In this document: in pieces, positions 16,664 to 25,422 of the stretch
Numbering within the stretch: the first letter of the stretch is position 1
Layout of the letters: each line of letters begins with the position of its first letter
DNA from: an uncultured Rhodospirillaceae bacterium
GTDB lineage: Bacteria; Pseudomonadota; Alphaproteobacteria; Azospirillales; Azospirillaceae
Length of the DNA stretch: 40,601 nt
NCBI GenBank assembly: GCA_937927415.1
Contig: CALBDS010000021.1
Span: 1-40,601 of the forward strand
Direction: 5' to 3'
The notes under the pieces: model-generated
The model's input: only the letters and a program-made list of their open reading frames with translations
Database searches by the model: none
Told to the model about the DNA's origin: nothing
Position numbers and translations under genes: made by a program

Positions 16664-17962
16664 TTACAATTTCAGCCCCGCCACCCCGTCGAGAACCACG
16701 CCGTTCATCAGCGCCCGCCGCTCCACCCGCGCCCCGAACAGGCGGGCGTGGGACAGATCGGCCTTGGCCAGATCGCAGCCCACCAGATTGGCAAACGACA
16801 AATCGGCCCCGGTCAGGTCGGCGTTGCGCAGGCACGCCCCGCGGAAATCGGCGTAGCGCAGCCGGGCGCCCGACAGGTTGGCCGGCATCCGCCGGGTTTC
16901 GTCGAACACCAGTGCCCGCAGGTTGACGTTGCGCAGGTCGGCGTTGTTCAGCTTGGCGTTCTTCAGGTTGATGCCGCGCAGATCGGCCCCGGCCAGCGTG
17001 ACGGTGCGCAGGTCCGCCTGTTCCAGCACCGCCGCCTGCATCTGCGCCCCCGTCAGGTCCAGCCCGTACAGGGTCACCCCCACCGCCCGCAGCATGGTCA
17101 GGCAGGCGTGCGCCAGCGACGGCCCGCTGCGCAGGTCGAACCCGCTGAGATCCAGGGCCGCCCCCTGCGCGCCCCCGGTGCCGACCCACAGGATATGGTC
17201 GCGCAGCAGATCTTCCAGCGGGCGATCCAACTCGTCCACGGTGCGCCCGACCGGACGGTCGGTCATGGCGTCTTCCATGTCGGCGTTGTCGAAGGTGGTC
17301 ATGGTCAGGGCGGCCCCCGTCAGCACCGCCCCGCGCAGGCACGCCCCCGACAGATCGGCCCCCGACAGGTCCGCCCCTTCCAGGATCGAGCCGGAGAAAT
17401 TGGCTCCGCGCATGGTGGCCCGCACCAGCTTGCACCCACGCATCACCGCGTCGGTGAAATCGGTGTGCACCGCCATGGCCCCCGACAGCCGGGCGTTGGT
17501 CAGGTCGGCCCCCGACAGATCGGCCCCCGACGCTTCCGCCGGCATCGGCCCGTCAACCTGGATCAGGTGCAGGTTGCCGGCCCGGTCCTTTTCCGCCAGC
17601 GACCCGTCGCGCAGGTCGGCTTCGAACAGGTTGGCGCCGATCAGGATGGCTCCGCGCAGACACGCCCCGCGCAGGTCGGACTTGATGAGGCTGGCATTTT
17701 CCAGATTGGCCTGGCGCAGGTCGGCGGCGAACAGGGCGGCACAGTCCAGCCGCGCCCCCGCCAGATTGGCCCCGCGCAGGCTGGCCCCGGTGAAATCGGC
17801 ATGGGCCAGATCCCGCCCGGCCAGCGTCAGCCCCGACAGGTCGGCAAAGGACAGCGTGGCCCGCGCCCCCCCCACCCGCGCGTTGCGGAACATCTCGTGC
17901 CGCCGGACCATGGCGTCCAGTTGCGGCTGGTCAAGACGGGTCAGGGGACGCTGATGCGGCAT
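16664..17962 (-). CDS. Pentapeptide-repeat protein
   Basis: This 432-residue protein is made largely of A(D/N)LxX pentapeptide repeats, such as ADLSGADLTNARL and GANLAGARLD. The repeats form two blocks (about residues 40-195 and 240-420). A non-repetitive insert of about 45 residues separates them (DRPVGRTVDELDRPLEDLLRDHILWVGTG). Pentapeptide repeats fold as a right-handed quadrilateral beta helix; some members mimic DNA and protect gyrase, many have no known role. There is no signal peptide. The ATG at 17962 gives the family-like N-terminus. It is followed on the minus strand by a 179-bp gap before aspC. Confidence 0.93.
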   Translation of the reverse strand: MPHQRPLTRLDQPQLDAMVRRHEMFRNARVGGARATLSFADLSGLTLAGRDLAHADFTGASLRGANLAGARLDCAALFAADLRQANLENASLIKSDLRGACLRGAILIGANLFEADLRDGSLAEKDRAGNLHLIQVDGPMPAEASGADLSGADLTNARLSGAMAVHTDFTDAVMRGCKLVRATMRGANFSGSILEGADLSGADLSGACLRGAVLTGAALTMTTFDNADMEDAMTDRPVGRTVDELDRPLEDLLRDHILWVGTGGAQGAALDLSGFDLRSGPSLAHACLTMLRAVGVTLYGLDLTGAQMQAAVLEQADLRTVTLAGADLRGINLKNAKLNNADLRNVNLRALVFDETRRMPANLSGARLRYADFRGACLRNADLTGADLSFANLVGCDLAKADLSHARLFGARVERRALMNGVVLDGVAGLKL

Positions 17963-18080
17963 GGGCACGGACGCTCCGCAAACGGCATGCTGACGGGAAA
18001 CCGAACCGATCGGATCCTGTATATGGCGATGCCCAGAAGGGTTGAGAAGGCTTGGGCGCGACACATCCATCCGAAGCGGT

Positions 18081-20231
18081 CTACACCGTGACCACCTGAC
18101 GCGGGGGGACGGGATCGCCGGAGCCGACGGCGGCCAGAGCATCTTTCAGAACGGACGGGGTGAAGGGCTTGTGCAGCAGGCGGCACCCGGCACTCACCGC
18201 CTCGCGGATGCGCTCGGGCGCGGTGTCGCCGGTCAGGATGACACCGGGGACCGCACCACCGGCCATCTCCCCCACCGTCCGCACCACATCCACCCCGGTC
18301 AGGGTGCCGGGCAGGCGGAAATCGGTGACGATCACATCGGGGATACCGTCCGGCCGCCGCACCGCCGCCAGGGCGGCATCGCCATCCGCCGCGGCGGTGA
18401 CGCTGTGGCCCCAGGTTTCCAGCAGCAACTGGATGGCCGACCGCTGCATGGGGTCGTCCTCCACCACCAGGATGCGGCGGCGGTCGGGGACGGCCGGGGC
18501 GGCGCCCGCGGTGGCGGTGGTGGCGGCAGCACTCTCCGCCGCGGCGATGGGGACGATGACGGAAAACACCGATCCATGGCCGGGGCGGGAGCGCACCTCC
18601 ACCGTATGGCCCAGCAGGGCCGCCTTGCGCCGGACCTTGGACAGCCCCAGCCCCAGACCGCGGCGGCGGTCCCGCTCGGGGTTGTTGAGCTGGACGAAAT
18701 CCTCGAAAATGGCGTCGAGCTGGTCGGACGGGATGCCGGAGCCGGTGTCCCACACCTCGATCCGCAGCCACTGGCCGCGGTGGCGGCAGCCGATCAGGAT
18801 CCCGCCCCCCGTGGTAAAGGCGATGGCGTTGCCCAGCAGATGGTGCAGCATCCGCCCCAGCATGGCAGCGTCGGTACGCACCACCGCCCGCGACGGCACC
18901 AGCCGCACCTCCAGCCCCTTGGCGGCGGCGGCGCTGCGGAACTCGGCCACGGCATCGCCCAGGATGGGGGCGATGGGCACGGCGGCGAACACCGGGCGGA
19001 CCACGCCGGCGTCCAGGGTCGCCACCTCCAGCATGGAATGCAGCAGTTTTTCCCCGCCCTCCAGCGCCTCCCCCATCTTCTGGGCGATGGATTGGGAGCC
19101 GGGATCCTTCAGCCGGTCGCTCAGCAGGTGATGGAACAGCCGCAGCGCCTGGAACGGCTGACGCAAATCATGGTTGGCGGCGGCCAGGAAGCGGCCCTTG
19201 GCGGCGTTGGCCCGTTCGGCGTCGGCCAGCGCCTCGCCCAGCTTGTGGTTGGCGGCGCTGAGGTCGGCGGTGCGCTCCTCCACCCGCTGTTCCAGCCGGG
19301 ATTTGGCCTCGGCCAGGGCGCGGATGGCTTTCTCTTCCCGCCGCAGGCTGCTCCAGGCCAGGGCCGCCAGCCCCACCAGGGCCACCAGACTGACCCCAGC
19401 CACCAGTGCCGCCCGTTCCACCCGCGACCACCAGGGGGCCAGCACGTGAGCGCGGGGTTCGGCGACCACCGCCACCACCGGCAGCGCCCCGCCCGGCGGG
19501 GTGCCCATCCGCCGCCACGCCATCACATAGGCCTGCCCCCCCAGCCAGCCGACGCCGCTGTTCACCCCGGTACTGCCGTCCAGCAGGCCGGGCAAGGGCT
19601 CCCCGGCGCCGAGCACCGGCGAGCCGTCGGCGCGGAACAGCCCGGCGATGCGCTGCCCGCCGTCGTCCAGCACCCGCAGAACCGCGCTCAGCGTGTCCGA
19701 CGGCTGGGTGACGAACACCGCCCCTTCATTCTCGCCGGTGCGCCCGGCGACGCGGCGTCCGACCGCCACCACCGGAATCCCGTGCACCTCCCCCGGTGCC
19801 ATCAGGATGCCGGTGCCGCTGTCGGCCGCGGCCATGGCCCGCAGGGCCGAGGCCGGGGGCATATGAAAGTCGATGGCCGGACCGAACAGATCCCGCCCCG
19901 CCCCATCCACCACCGACACCGTGCCCACGGGGGCGGCCAGCAATTCCGGCAGGCCGTCGCCGGCCACCGCCGCCATGCCGCTGCCGTCCAGCACCGTCGC
20001 CACCCGGTCCAGCCGTTCCAGGCTGCGGGCCAGGGCGCCGCGGCTGTGGGTTTCCAAGAGTTCCGCCGATTGCCGCAGGGTGTTTTCCGCCCGCTCCAGC
20101 GTGTCGGCATAATCGAGGGTGGTCATCACCCCCCATGCCACCCCGCCCACGGCACCGATCGCCAGAACCAGCCCGGCCAGGGCGGCACGGGTGTCGATCC
20201 TGGCAAGAAAACGCGGAAGAAGAAGACGCAT
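18081..20231 (-). CDS. Hybrid sensor histidine kinase / response regulator
   Basis: This 716-residue membrane kinase starts with an N-terminal TM segment (about 15-37). A periplasmic sensor region extends to about 265, and a second TM (273-295) leads into a coiled coil. The HisKA box AANHDLRQPF has H354. The HATPase_c domain follows (N468, DTGSGIP at 495-501, GLGLGL 525-530), and then a receiver domain with D637 in VTDFRLPG and K688. Both the kinase and the receiver key residues are intact, so it is a functional-looking phosphorelay hybrid. No cognate regulator is adjacent. The ATG at 20231 is preceded by a GTG at 20234; either could be used. Its core resembles that of the kinase at 30544. 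Confidence 0.96.
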   Translation of the reverse strand: MRLLLPRFLARIDTRAALAGLVLAIGAVGGVAWGVMTTLDYADTLERAENTLRQSAELLETHSRGALARSLERLDRVATVLDGSGMAAVAGDGLPELLAAPVGTVSVVDGAGRDLFGPAIDFHMPPASALRAMAAADSGTGILMAPGEVHGIPVVAVGRRVAGRTGENEGAVFVTQPSDTLSAVLRVLDDGGQRIAGLFRADGSPVLGAGEPLPGLLDGSTGVNSGVGWLGGQAYVMAWRRMGTPPGGALPVVAVVAEPRAHVLAPWWSRVERAALVAGVSLVALVGLAALAWSSLRREEKAIRALAEAKSRLEQRVEERTADLSAANHKLGEALADAERANAAKGRFLAAANHDLRQPFQALRLFHHLLSDRLKDPGSQSIAQKMGEALEGGEKLLHSMLEVATLDAGVVRPVFAAVPIAPILGDAVAEFRSAAAAKGLEVRLVPSRAVVRTDAAMLGRMLHHLLGNAIAFTTGGGILIGCRHRGQWLRIEVWDTGSGIPSDQLDAIFEDFVQLNNPERDRRRGLGLGLSKVRRKAALLGHTVEVRSRPGHGSVFSVIVPIAAAESAAATTATAGAAPAVPDRRRILVVEDDPMQRSAIQLLLETWGHSVTAAADGDAALAAVRRPDGIPDVIVTDFRLPGTLTGVDVVRTVGEMAGGAVPGVILTGDTAPERIREAVSAGCRLLHKPFTPSVLKDALAAVGSGDPVPPRQVVTV

Positions 20232-20557
20232 CACGAAAGACTGCCCGCCATGGTACGAAAAAGAGGGGAAGGAGCGCGCATGGCGTCACCGGGAACCTGC
20301 CGTTCCAAAAGATCGGCAAGGCCAAAGCTCCCCGACCATCCCTTCCGGCCTCCCCGCTGTGGGGCCAGACCATTGGTGATATTTGCTTAACCTTGCTATC
20401 GAACTGGATACTAACACGCAGGACCGCGGCGGTGCGATTGTACTTGGCGACTATGACCTTTCGCCAGGCCTCCCTCCTCGGCGGAGGTAGGGACCGCACC
20501 GGAACCACCCCGGCGGGCGACCTCCCCGCCGTGCACCACAGGTTTTAAGGAATCATC
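20232..20557. other. Divergent intergenic region between the hybrid kinase and the phosphopantetheinyl transferase
   Basis: No gene is seen in these 326 bp. The segment 20370-20460 is relatively AT-rich (with GGTGATATTTGCTTAACC), so promoters for both divergent genes are expected here. I could not choose a confident -35/-10 pair. A GGAATCATC ribosome binding site precedes the ATG at 20558. Confidence 0.5.
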
Positions 20558-21310
20558 ATGCCCCTTTCCCCCGCCGATGTGACCATCCGATGGCTGCCCC
20601 TGGAGGAGCGCCGGGATTGGGAGCGGCTGGAACCGCTGCTGGACGGGGATGAGCGCCAGCGGGCGGCACGGTTCCGGTTCGCCGCCGACCGGCACGCCTT
20701 CATTGCCGCCCACGCGCTGACCCGGACGGTGCTGTCGGCGGCAGCACCGGCCATCGCGCCCGCGGCGTGGCGCTTCACCGCCACCGATCACGGGCGCCCG
20801 GAAATCGCCCCGGCGCTGGCGGAACAGGCCGGCTCCCCGCCGCTGCGCTTCAACCTGACCCACACCCGCCGGCTGGTGGCGGTGGCGGTGTGCCGCGGCC
20901 ACGATGTCGGCCTCGACACCGAGGACGCGGGCCGCGACAGTCTGACCATGGATCTGGCCGCCCGTTTCTTCGCCCCGGCGGAGGTGGCCCAGGCCGCCGC
21001 CCTGCCCCCCGCCCCCCGGCGGGAGGCGCTGTATGCGTTCTGGACGCTGAAGGAAGCCTACATCAAGGCGGTGGGGCTGGGGCTGTCGGTGCCGCTGGAC
21101 GCCTTCGCCTTCACCCTGGCGCCGGTGATGACCGACCCGCCGGCCATCGGCTTCACCCCCCGCCACCCCGGCGACCCGGCCGAATGGCTGTTCCGCCGCT
21201 TCCGGCCGCTGCCGGATCACCCCATGGCGCTGGCCCTGCGCCACCCGGACCCGGACCGGGTTCGCGTGTCCTGCGATCGGGCGGCGGCGGATGCGCTTCC
21301 CGCCGGATGA
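20558..21310 (+). CDS. 4'-phosphopantetheinyl transferase, Sfp type
   Basis: This 250-residue enzyme attaches the phosphopantetheine arm to carrier-protein serines. The magnesium-site residues D120 and E122 lie in VGLDTED. The signature FWTLKEAYIKAVG starts at residue 161, and the upstream FNLTHT (98-103) is the Sfp-type P2 motif. No polyketide or peptide synthetase gene is in the window, so the target may be a carrier protein elsewhere, or it may be a broad-range Sfp-like enzyme. Start from the ATG at 20558 with an AAGGAATC Shine-Dalgarno-like sequence. A lipoprotein gene follows 78 bp downstream. Confidence 0.95.
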   Translation: MPLSPADVTIRWLPLEERRDWERLEPLLDGDERQRAARFRFAADRHAFIAAHALTRTVLSAAAPAIAPAAWRFTATDHGRPEIAPALAEQAGSPPLRFNLTHTRRLVAVAVCRGHDVGLDTEDAGRDSLTMDLAARFFAPAEVAQAAALPPAPRREALYAFWTLKEAYIKAVGLGLSVPLDAFAFTLAPVMTDPPAIGFTPRHPGDPAEWLFRRFRPLPDHPMALALRHPDPDRVRVSCDRAAADALPAG

Positions 21311-21388
21311 GTGCGTGGCCTCATGCGAACGGCTTTCCCGATGCGGGTTGCCATGGTAAGCAGGGCCATCGACCGGACGGAGGATTTC

Positions 21389-21955
21389 ATGGCGCGCATC
21401 CCTTCCGCTTTGCTGGCGCTGACGGTGGTGCTGGTGGCGGGGTGTGAGACGGCACCCCCGGCACCGCCCCCCGCCCCGGCCCAGAGCGCCGAGCCTGCCA
21501 ACGGGACGGACGGCGAGATCCTGCGGCAGCGGCGCGGCTGGACCGTCACCCTGCACCGGACCGACGGCAAGCCGTCGCTGTGTCTGGCGTCCCGTCTGGG
21601 GGCCGGCGGGGCCAATTTGGCCTTCGCCACCACCGCCGCCGAAGGGCGCGTGCTGCTGCGCAATGCCCCCACCAACGCCCAGCCCGGCACCGTCGTCACC
21701 CTGAACGCCGTGGTCGAAGGGGCCGAGCCGGTCAACCTGTCCGCCATCCAGCGCACCGACGGCACGCTGGCCGCCGTGATGCCCTTCGCCCAGTTCGAAC
21801 AGACGGTGGCCCCCTTCGCCCACGGGCGCCGCGTGACGTTCGAGGGCGGGGCCATGACCCAGACCCCGCGCCCCATCAACCTGACCGGCAGCGAATGGGC
21901 CATCAATTCGGTGGTCGAATGCCGGATCCTTCATCTGACCCCGCCGGCCTCCTGA
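21389..21955 (+). CDS. Putative lipoprotein of unknown function
   Basis: This 188-residue protein has a lipoprotein signal: a hydrophobic stretch ALLALTVVLVAGC with the lipobox cysteine at residue 19. A short proline-rich linker follows (APPAPPPAPAQS), typical of outer-membrane-facing lipoproteins. The mature part is beta-rich and contains SLCLASRLG and WAINSVVEC. I do not recognise the family. The GGAGG at the right distance before the ATG at 21389 makes the start secure; earlier ATGs in the frame lack support. It is convergent with the FUSC gene, 3 bp between stops. Confidence 0.8.
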   Translation: MARIPSALLALTVVLVAGCETAPPAPPPAPAQSAEPANGTDGEILRQRRGWTVTLHRTDGKPSLCLASRLGAGGANLAFATTAAEGRVLLRNAPTNAQPGTVVTLNAVVEGAEPVNLSAIQRTDGTLAAVMPFAQFEQTVAPFAHGRRVTFEGGAMTQTPRPINLTGSEWAINSVVECRILHLTPPAS

Positions 21956-21958
21956 TCC

Positions 21959-23767
21959 TCACACCAGACGGCGCGTGCGGAAAAACGCCGGGTTGGCCCG
22001 CAGCGCACGGGCACCGGCACGCAGCGTATCGGCGTCACGGACCAGCCCCGGCTCCACGATCATCAGACGGTCCGCCGCCCGCTCCAGCGCCGCGGCGGCC
22101 GCATCGGGCCGGGCCGACAGGGTTTCCAGCCGTCGCAGGGTCAGGTCGAGCCGGCGGCGCACGACCGCCGGAAGCCCGGCCCGGCCACGCAGCCGGCGTG
22201 CGGCCAGGATGGCATCACCCACGCTGAACGCCGCCAGCCCACCGTCGATGGCGGCCAGATCGCGCCCCTCCACCAGATCGGCCCGCCGCACCAGACGCAG
22301 CGTGCGGTGGTAAAGCCGCGCCCGCCACCGGCCCGGCGATGCCGGCACCGCGGCCAGGGATTCCAGATCCCGCACGGTCATCGCCACCACCGCGCGCAGC
22401 CGCACCGCCGCGTTGACCGGCAGCACCGTATGGAACGACAGCAGCGCCAGCCCGATGCCCAAAAGCATGGCCGCCGCCCCGTGCAGCAGTTCCGCCGTCC
22501 CGCCGGTCAACGGCACGGTGGGATGCCCCAGCAGCAGAAAAGCCATGGCGTAATCCATCGCCGGCATCCGCGTCAGCGGATGGGCCATGGCCACGGCGCC
22601 CAGCGCCAGGAACGGCGCCGCCAGGACCAGCGCCCCGCCGGTGACAGGCACCAGCGGCAGCACCCCGATCTGAAAGACGATGGCCGCCACCGCCCCCGCC
22701 GCCGACCCCAGCAGCACCAGCCGCAGCACCCGCACCGGATCGTCGAAGCTGGAAAACAGCGTGGACATCACCGCCGTGCCCAACATCAGATAGGGGCCGG
22801 CGCTCCAGCCGGTGAGCAGCCACACGGCCCCGGCGGCCAGCACCGCCACCAGGGCACGCAGGGCCGCCGCCCCGGCCACGCTCCAATCCCGATGGAACAG
22901 CATGGGCAGGGTCGGCAGCGGCGTGGCGATGGGATCGTCCGCCGCCACCCCGGCCAGCGCCGTGCGCACCGCCGCCGCTTCCGCCAGCGGGCCGCCGCCG
23001 GCCGATGTGCGGGCCGCCGCCACCAGCGCCAGCACCCGCGCGGCCAGCAGGCGGGCGCCGCGGATGCGCCGGTAGCCGGCGGGCGAGCCGGCGGCGTGGC
23101 CGTCCAGCAGATCGTCCACCGCCGCCAGTTCGGACAGGATATGGCGTTCCCGCTCGATCATCTCCCGCGTGGGGGGGCCGATGCGGACGGACTCACTCCA
23201 CGCCAGGGCGCCATCGGCAACGGCGCGCAGCCGCTCGATCAGCTGCGGTTCCGCCGCCGGCGGCAGGAACAGCCACGACACCAGCGCCGAAGCGGCGATG
23301 CCCACCACCACCGCCATCACCCGGCCCGCCGCCAGCACCAGCACATGATCGGGGTGCGGCACGTCCATCAGCGCCACCATGGCGGCGGTGTAGCCGGCCA
23401 GCAGCAGCCCATAGGTCTGGAAATGGCGCAGCAGGTTCCCGGCACCCGCGCACGCCGCCACCCACAGCGCCAGCCCGCCGGCCAGCAGGAACGGATCGCC
23501 GCCGCTGCCCAGCACCAGCCCCACCCCCACCGCCGACCCGGCAAAGGTGCCGAACAGCCGGTAGAGGCTCTTTTCCAGCAGCATACCGCGGGTGGGCTGG
23601 GCCACCACCCACACGGTCATGGCCGCCCAATGGGGGCTTTCCAGCCCCAGCAGTGCCGCCACCGCCAGCGCCACCCAACTGGCAAAGGCGGTGCGCAGGG
23701 TGAAGGTCAGACGGGGCCGCTCGAACCCCCGCAACCCGGCCCGCAGGCCCGACAGGATCGCCACCAT
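21959..23767 (-). CDS. FUSC-family inner-membrane exporter
   Basis: This 602-residue integral membrane protein has two halves, each with a cluster of hydrophobic helices (about residues 25-160 and 300-440), separated and followed by cytoplasmic helical domains. This is the FUSC/YccS/AaeB layout. The conserved ESPHWAAMTVWVVAQPTRG motif (44-62) is visible. Family members export aromatic carboxylic acids or fusaric acid, usually in tripartite systems. The start ATG overlaps the marR stop codon by one base (TGATG), so it is translationally coupled to marR. No membrane-fusion protein gene accompanies it. Confidence 0.9.
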   Translation of the reverse strand: MVAILSGLRAGLRGFERPRLTFTLRTAFASWVALAVAALLGLESPHWAAMTVWVVAQPTRGMLLEKSLYRLFGTFAGSAVGVGLVLGSGGDPFLLAGGLALWVAACAGAGNLLRHFQTYGLLLAGYTAAMVALMDVPHPDHVLVLAAGRVMAVVVGIAASALVSWLFLPPAAEPQLIERLRAVADGALAWSESVRIGPPTREMIERERHILSELAAVDDLLDGHAAGSPAGYRRIRGARLLAARVLALVAAARTSAGGGPLAEAAAVRTALAGVAADDPIATPLPTLPMLFHRDWSVAGAAALRALVAVLAAGAVWLLTGWSAGPYLMLGTAVMSTLFSSFDDPVRVLRLVLLGSAAGAVAAIVFQIGVLPLVPVTGGALVLAAPFLALGAVAMAHPLTRMPAMDYAMAFLLLGHPTVPLTGGTAELLHGAAAMLLGIGLALLSFHTVLPVNAAVRLRAVVAMTVRDLESLAAVPASPGRWRARLYHRTLRLVRRADLVEGRDLAAIDGGLAAFSVGDAILAARRLRGRAGLPAVVRRRLDLTLRRLETLSARPDAAAAALERAADRLMIVEPGLVRDADTLRAGARALRANPAFFRTRRLV

Positions 23768-24216
23768 CACGCCCCCCGCCGCGCCGACAGGTTGGCGTCC
23801 AGCCGGTCGAAAGCGTCCAGCAGGGCCGTCAATTCATCATCGGAAAAACCGTCGAGCAGCGCGTCTTCCGCCGCCCAGATCATCGTGTGCATCTCGTCCA
23901 CCAGCGCAAGACCGGCATCGGTCAGGTACAGGCACTTCACCCGGCCGTCGGCGGGATCGTCGCGCCGTTCCAACAGCCCGCGGTCCTCCAGCAGCCCCAC
24001 CAGCCGCACCACGCTGGACCCGTCCACGCCCAAGGCGGCGGCCAGATCCTTCTGGCGCATGCCGCCCTGGCGGTGCAGGTGGATGAGCGGACGCCACGCG
24101 GCGTCCGTCAGCCCGGCGGCGTGCAGTTCGGCGTCGATGGCCTGCCGCCAGCGGCGCGCCAGCACCACCAGACGGAACCCGAAACGGTGTCGGGGATGGG
24201 AGGGAAGCAGGGTCAT
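23767..24216 (-). CDS. MarR-family transcriptional regulator
   Basis: This 149-residue winged-helix regulator matches MarR in length. The recognition-helix region is KDLAAALGVDGSSVVRLVGLLEDRGLL, then RRDDPADGR on the wing (57-90). It is the first gene of a marR-FUSC operon joined by a one-base overlap. A perfect 14-bp palindrome sits 10 bp upstream of the start, as expected for autoregulation. MarR proteins sense aromatic or phenolic compounds, which fits a downstream FUSC exporter; the ligand is not known. Confidence 0.93.
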   Translation of the reverse strand: MTLLPSHPRHRFGFRLVVLARRWRQAIDAELHAAGLTDAAWRPLIHLHRQGGMRQKDLAAALGVDGSSVVRLVGLLEDRGLLERRDDPADGRVKCLYLTDAGLALVDEMHTMIWAAEDALLDGFSDDELTALLDAFDRLDANLSARRGA

Positions 24217-24225
24217 GGATAATTA

Positions 24226-24239
24226 GATGATATATCATC
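24226..24239. promoter_or_regulatory. 14-bp perfect palindrome, likely MarR operator
   Basis: GATGATATATCATC is a perfect palindrome 10 bp upstream of the marR start. It overlaps a possible -10 element of the minus-strand promoter (a TTACAT-17-TATATC arrangement is conceivable). The plus-strand eamA gene begins at 24382, so the site could also act on it from a distance. Confidence 0.7.
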
Positions 24240-24381
24240 GATTGGGATGCAATGTAATTTTCCGACCCGCCACCGCACCACAGCCTTGCGCGCACCGCAC
24301 CCGGCAAAAGCGGTGGTTGACGGTTGGGGGAAAAGCCCCATACCCTTCCGCCCCCGGATGTATTTGGCAAAGGCCCGCAGC

Positions 24382-25266
24382 ATGCGCCCGCTCCACATCG
24401 CCCTTGCCGTCGCGGTCGCGGCGGTGTGGGGGTTCAATTTCGTGATGATCAAGCTGGGCCTGCGGGATTTTCCGCCGGTGCTGTTTTCCTGCCTGCGCTT
24501 TGCGCTGGCCGCCTCGCCGCTGCTGCTGCTGGGGGTGCGGGGCGGGCCGCCGGTGCCGTGGCGGTACATCATCGGCATCGGGGTGTCGCTGGGGGTGGTG
24601 AAGTTCTCGCTGCTGTTCATCGGCATGGACATCGGCATGCCGGCGGGGCTGTCGTCGCTGGTGCTGCAATCGCAGGCGTTCTTCACCGCCCTGTTCGCGG
24701 CGGCCGTTCTGGGCGACCGGCCCGGCCCGCGGCAGATGGCGGGCATGGCGGTGGCCTTCGGCGGCATCGGCGTGATCGCGCTGGAGATGCCGGCGGGGGA
24801 TTCCCTGCTGGGGTTGGGGCTGGTGGTGGCTGCCGCCGCCTGCTGGGGGGTGGCCAACATCATCATGAAGCAGGCCCGCGCGCCGGACCTGTTCCGCCTG
24901 ATGCTGTGGGTCAGCGTGGTGCCGCCGCTGCCGCTGTTCCTGCTGTCCCTGGGGATGGAGGGGCCGGAGCGCATCGCCGCCGCCCTGACCGGGCTGTCGG
25001 CCATGGGCGTTGCCGCACTGGTCTATATCGCCGCCGGGGCGACGCTGTTCGGGTTCGCCGCCTGGGGGTTCCTGCTGCGCAGCTACCCGGCCAGTCTGGT
25101 GGCGCCGTTCTCGCTGCTGGTGCCGATCTTCGGGCTGACCTCCAGCGCGCTGGTGCTGGGGGAATCGCTGTCGGCGCTGAAGCTAACGGGGGCCGGGCTG
25201 GTGTTTGCCGGTGTCGCGCTGACGGTGCTGCCGCTGCCGCGGCGGCTTTTCTCCACCGCCCGGTAA
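24382..25266 (+). CDS. EamA-type transporter, O-acetylserine/cysteine exporter-like
   Basis: This 294-residue protein has ten hydrophobic segments in two EamA repeats. AAVWGFNFVMIKLGLRDFPP and the MPAGLSSLVLQSQAFFTALF segment closely match the E. coli cysteine/O-acetylserine exporter EamA (YdeD) by recall. It should export small metabolites across the inner membrane; the exact cargo is an inference from that resemblance. I choose the ATG at 24382; the longer frame from 24247 has no membrane-type sequence before it. It is divergent from the marR-FUSC operon, which is itself export-related. Confidence 0.88.
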   Translation: MRPLHIALAVAVAAVWGFNFVMIKLGLRDFPPVLFSCLRFALAASPLLLLGVRGGPPVPWRYIIGIGVSLGVVKFSLLFIGMDIGMPAGLSSLVLQSQAFFTALFAAAVLGDRPGPRQMAGMAVAFGGIGVIALEMPAGDSLLGLGLVVAAAACWGVANIIMKQARAPDLFRLMLWVSVVPPLPLFLLSLGMEGPERIAAALTGLSAMGVAALVYIAAGATLFGFAAWGFLLRSYPASLVAPFSLLVPIFGLTSSALVLGESLSALKLTGAGLVFAGVALTVLPLPRRLFSTAR

Positions 25267-25294
25267 CGGCCCCGTACGGCTTGGCCCAAGTGAA

Positions 25295-25413
25295 CGGGGC
25301 TGCCGCCCCGACCCCGCTTGGAGGCTGACGCCTCCAAACCTCTTTCTTCTTTTATCGATAAAAGAAAAGGGGGATCGGGGCATCGCCCCGAACGGGTTTG
25401 GGCGGTAGCCCAA
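25295..25413. repeat. Multi-hairpin intergenic repeat, copy d (full)
   Basis: Five dyads are visible: CGGGGC/GCCCCG (25295-25310), TTGGAGGC/GCCTCCAA (25318-25337), CTTTTATCGATAAAAG (25349-25364, perfect), CGGGGC/GCCCCG (25376-25390) and TTGGGC/GCCCAA (25398-25413). Compared with copy b, the fourth dyad has C-G where b has T-A, another compensatory change. It fills a convergent gap and ends 10 bp from the ubiD stop codon. Confidence 0.85.
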
Positions 25414-25422
25414 CGCTCCCCC

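Noticed and set aside
16664..17962. Pentapeptide gene as a CRISPR-like or tandem DNA repeat
   Set aside because: The short-period similarity is protein-level (A(D/N)LxX); the DNA units are not identical and have no spacers.
18042..20390. Plus-strand open frame of 782 codons opposite the hybrid kinase
   Set aside because: His/Gln/Arg/Gly-rich composition typical of antisense frames in GC-rich DNA, while the minus strand has an intact kinase.
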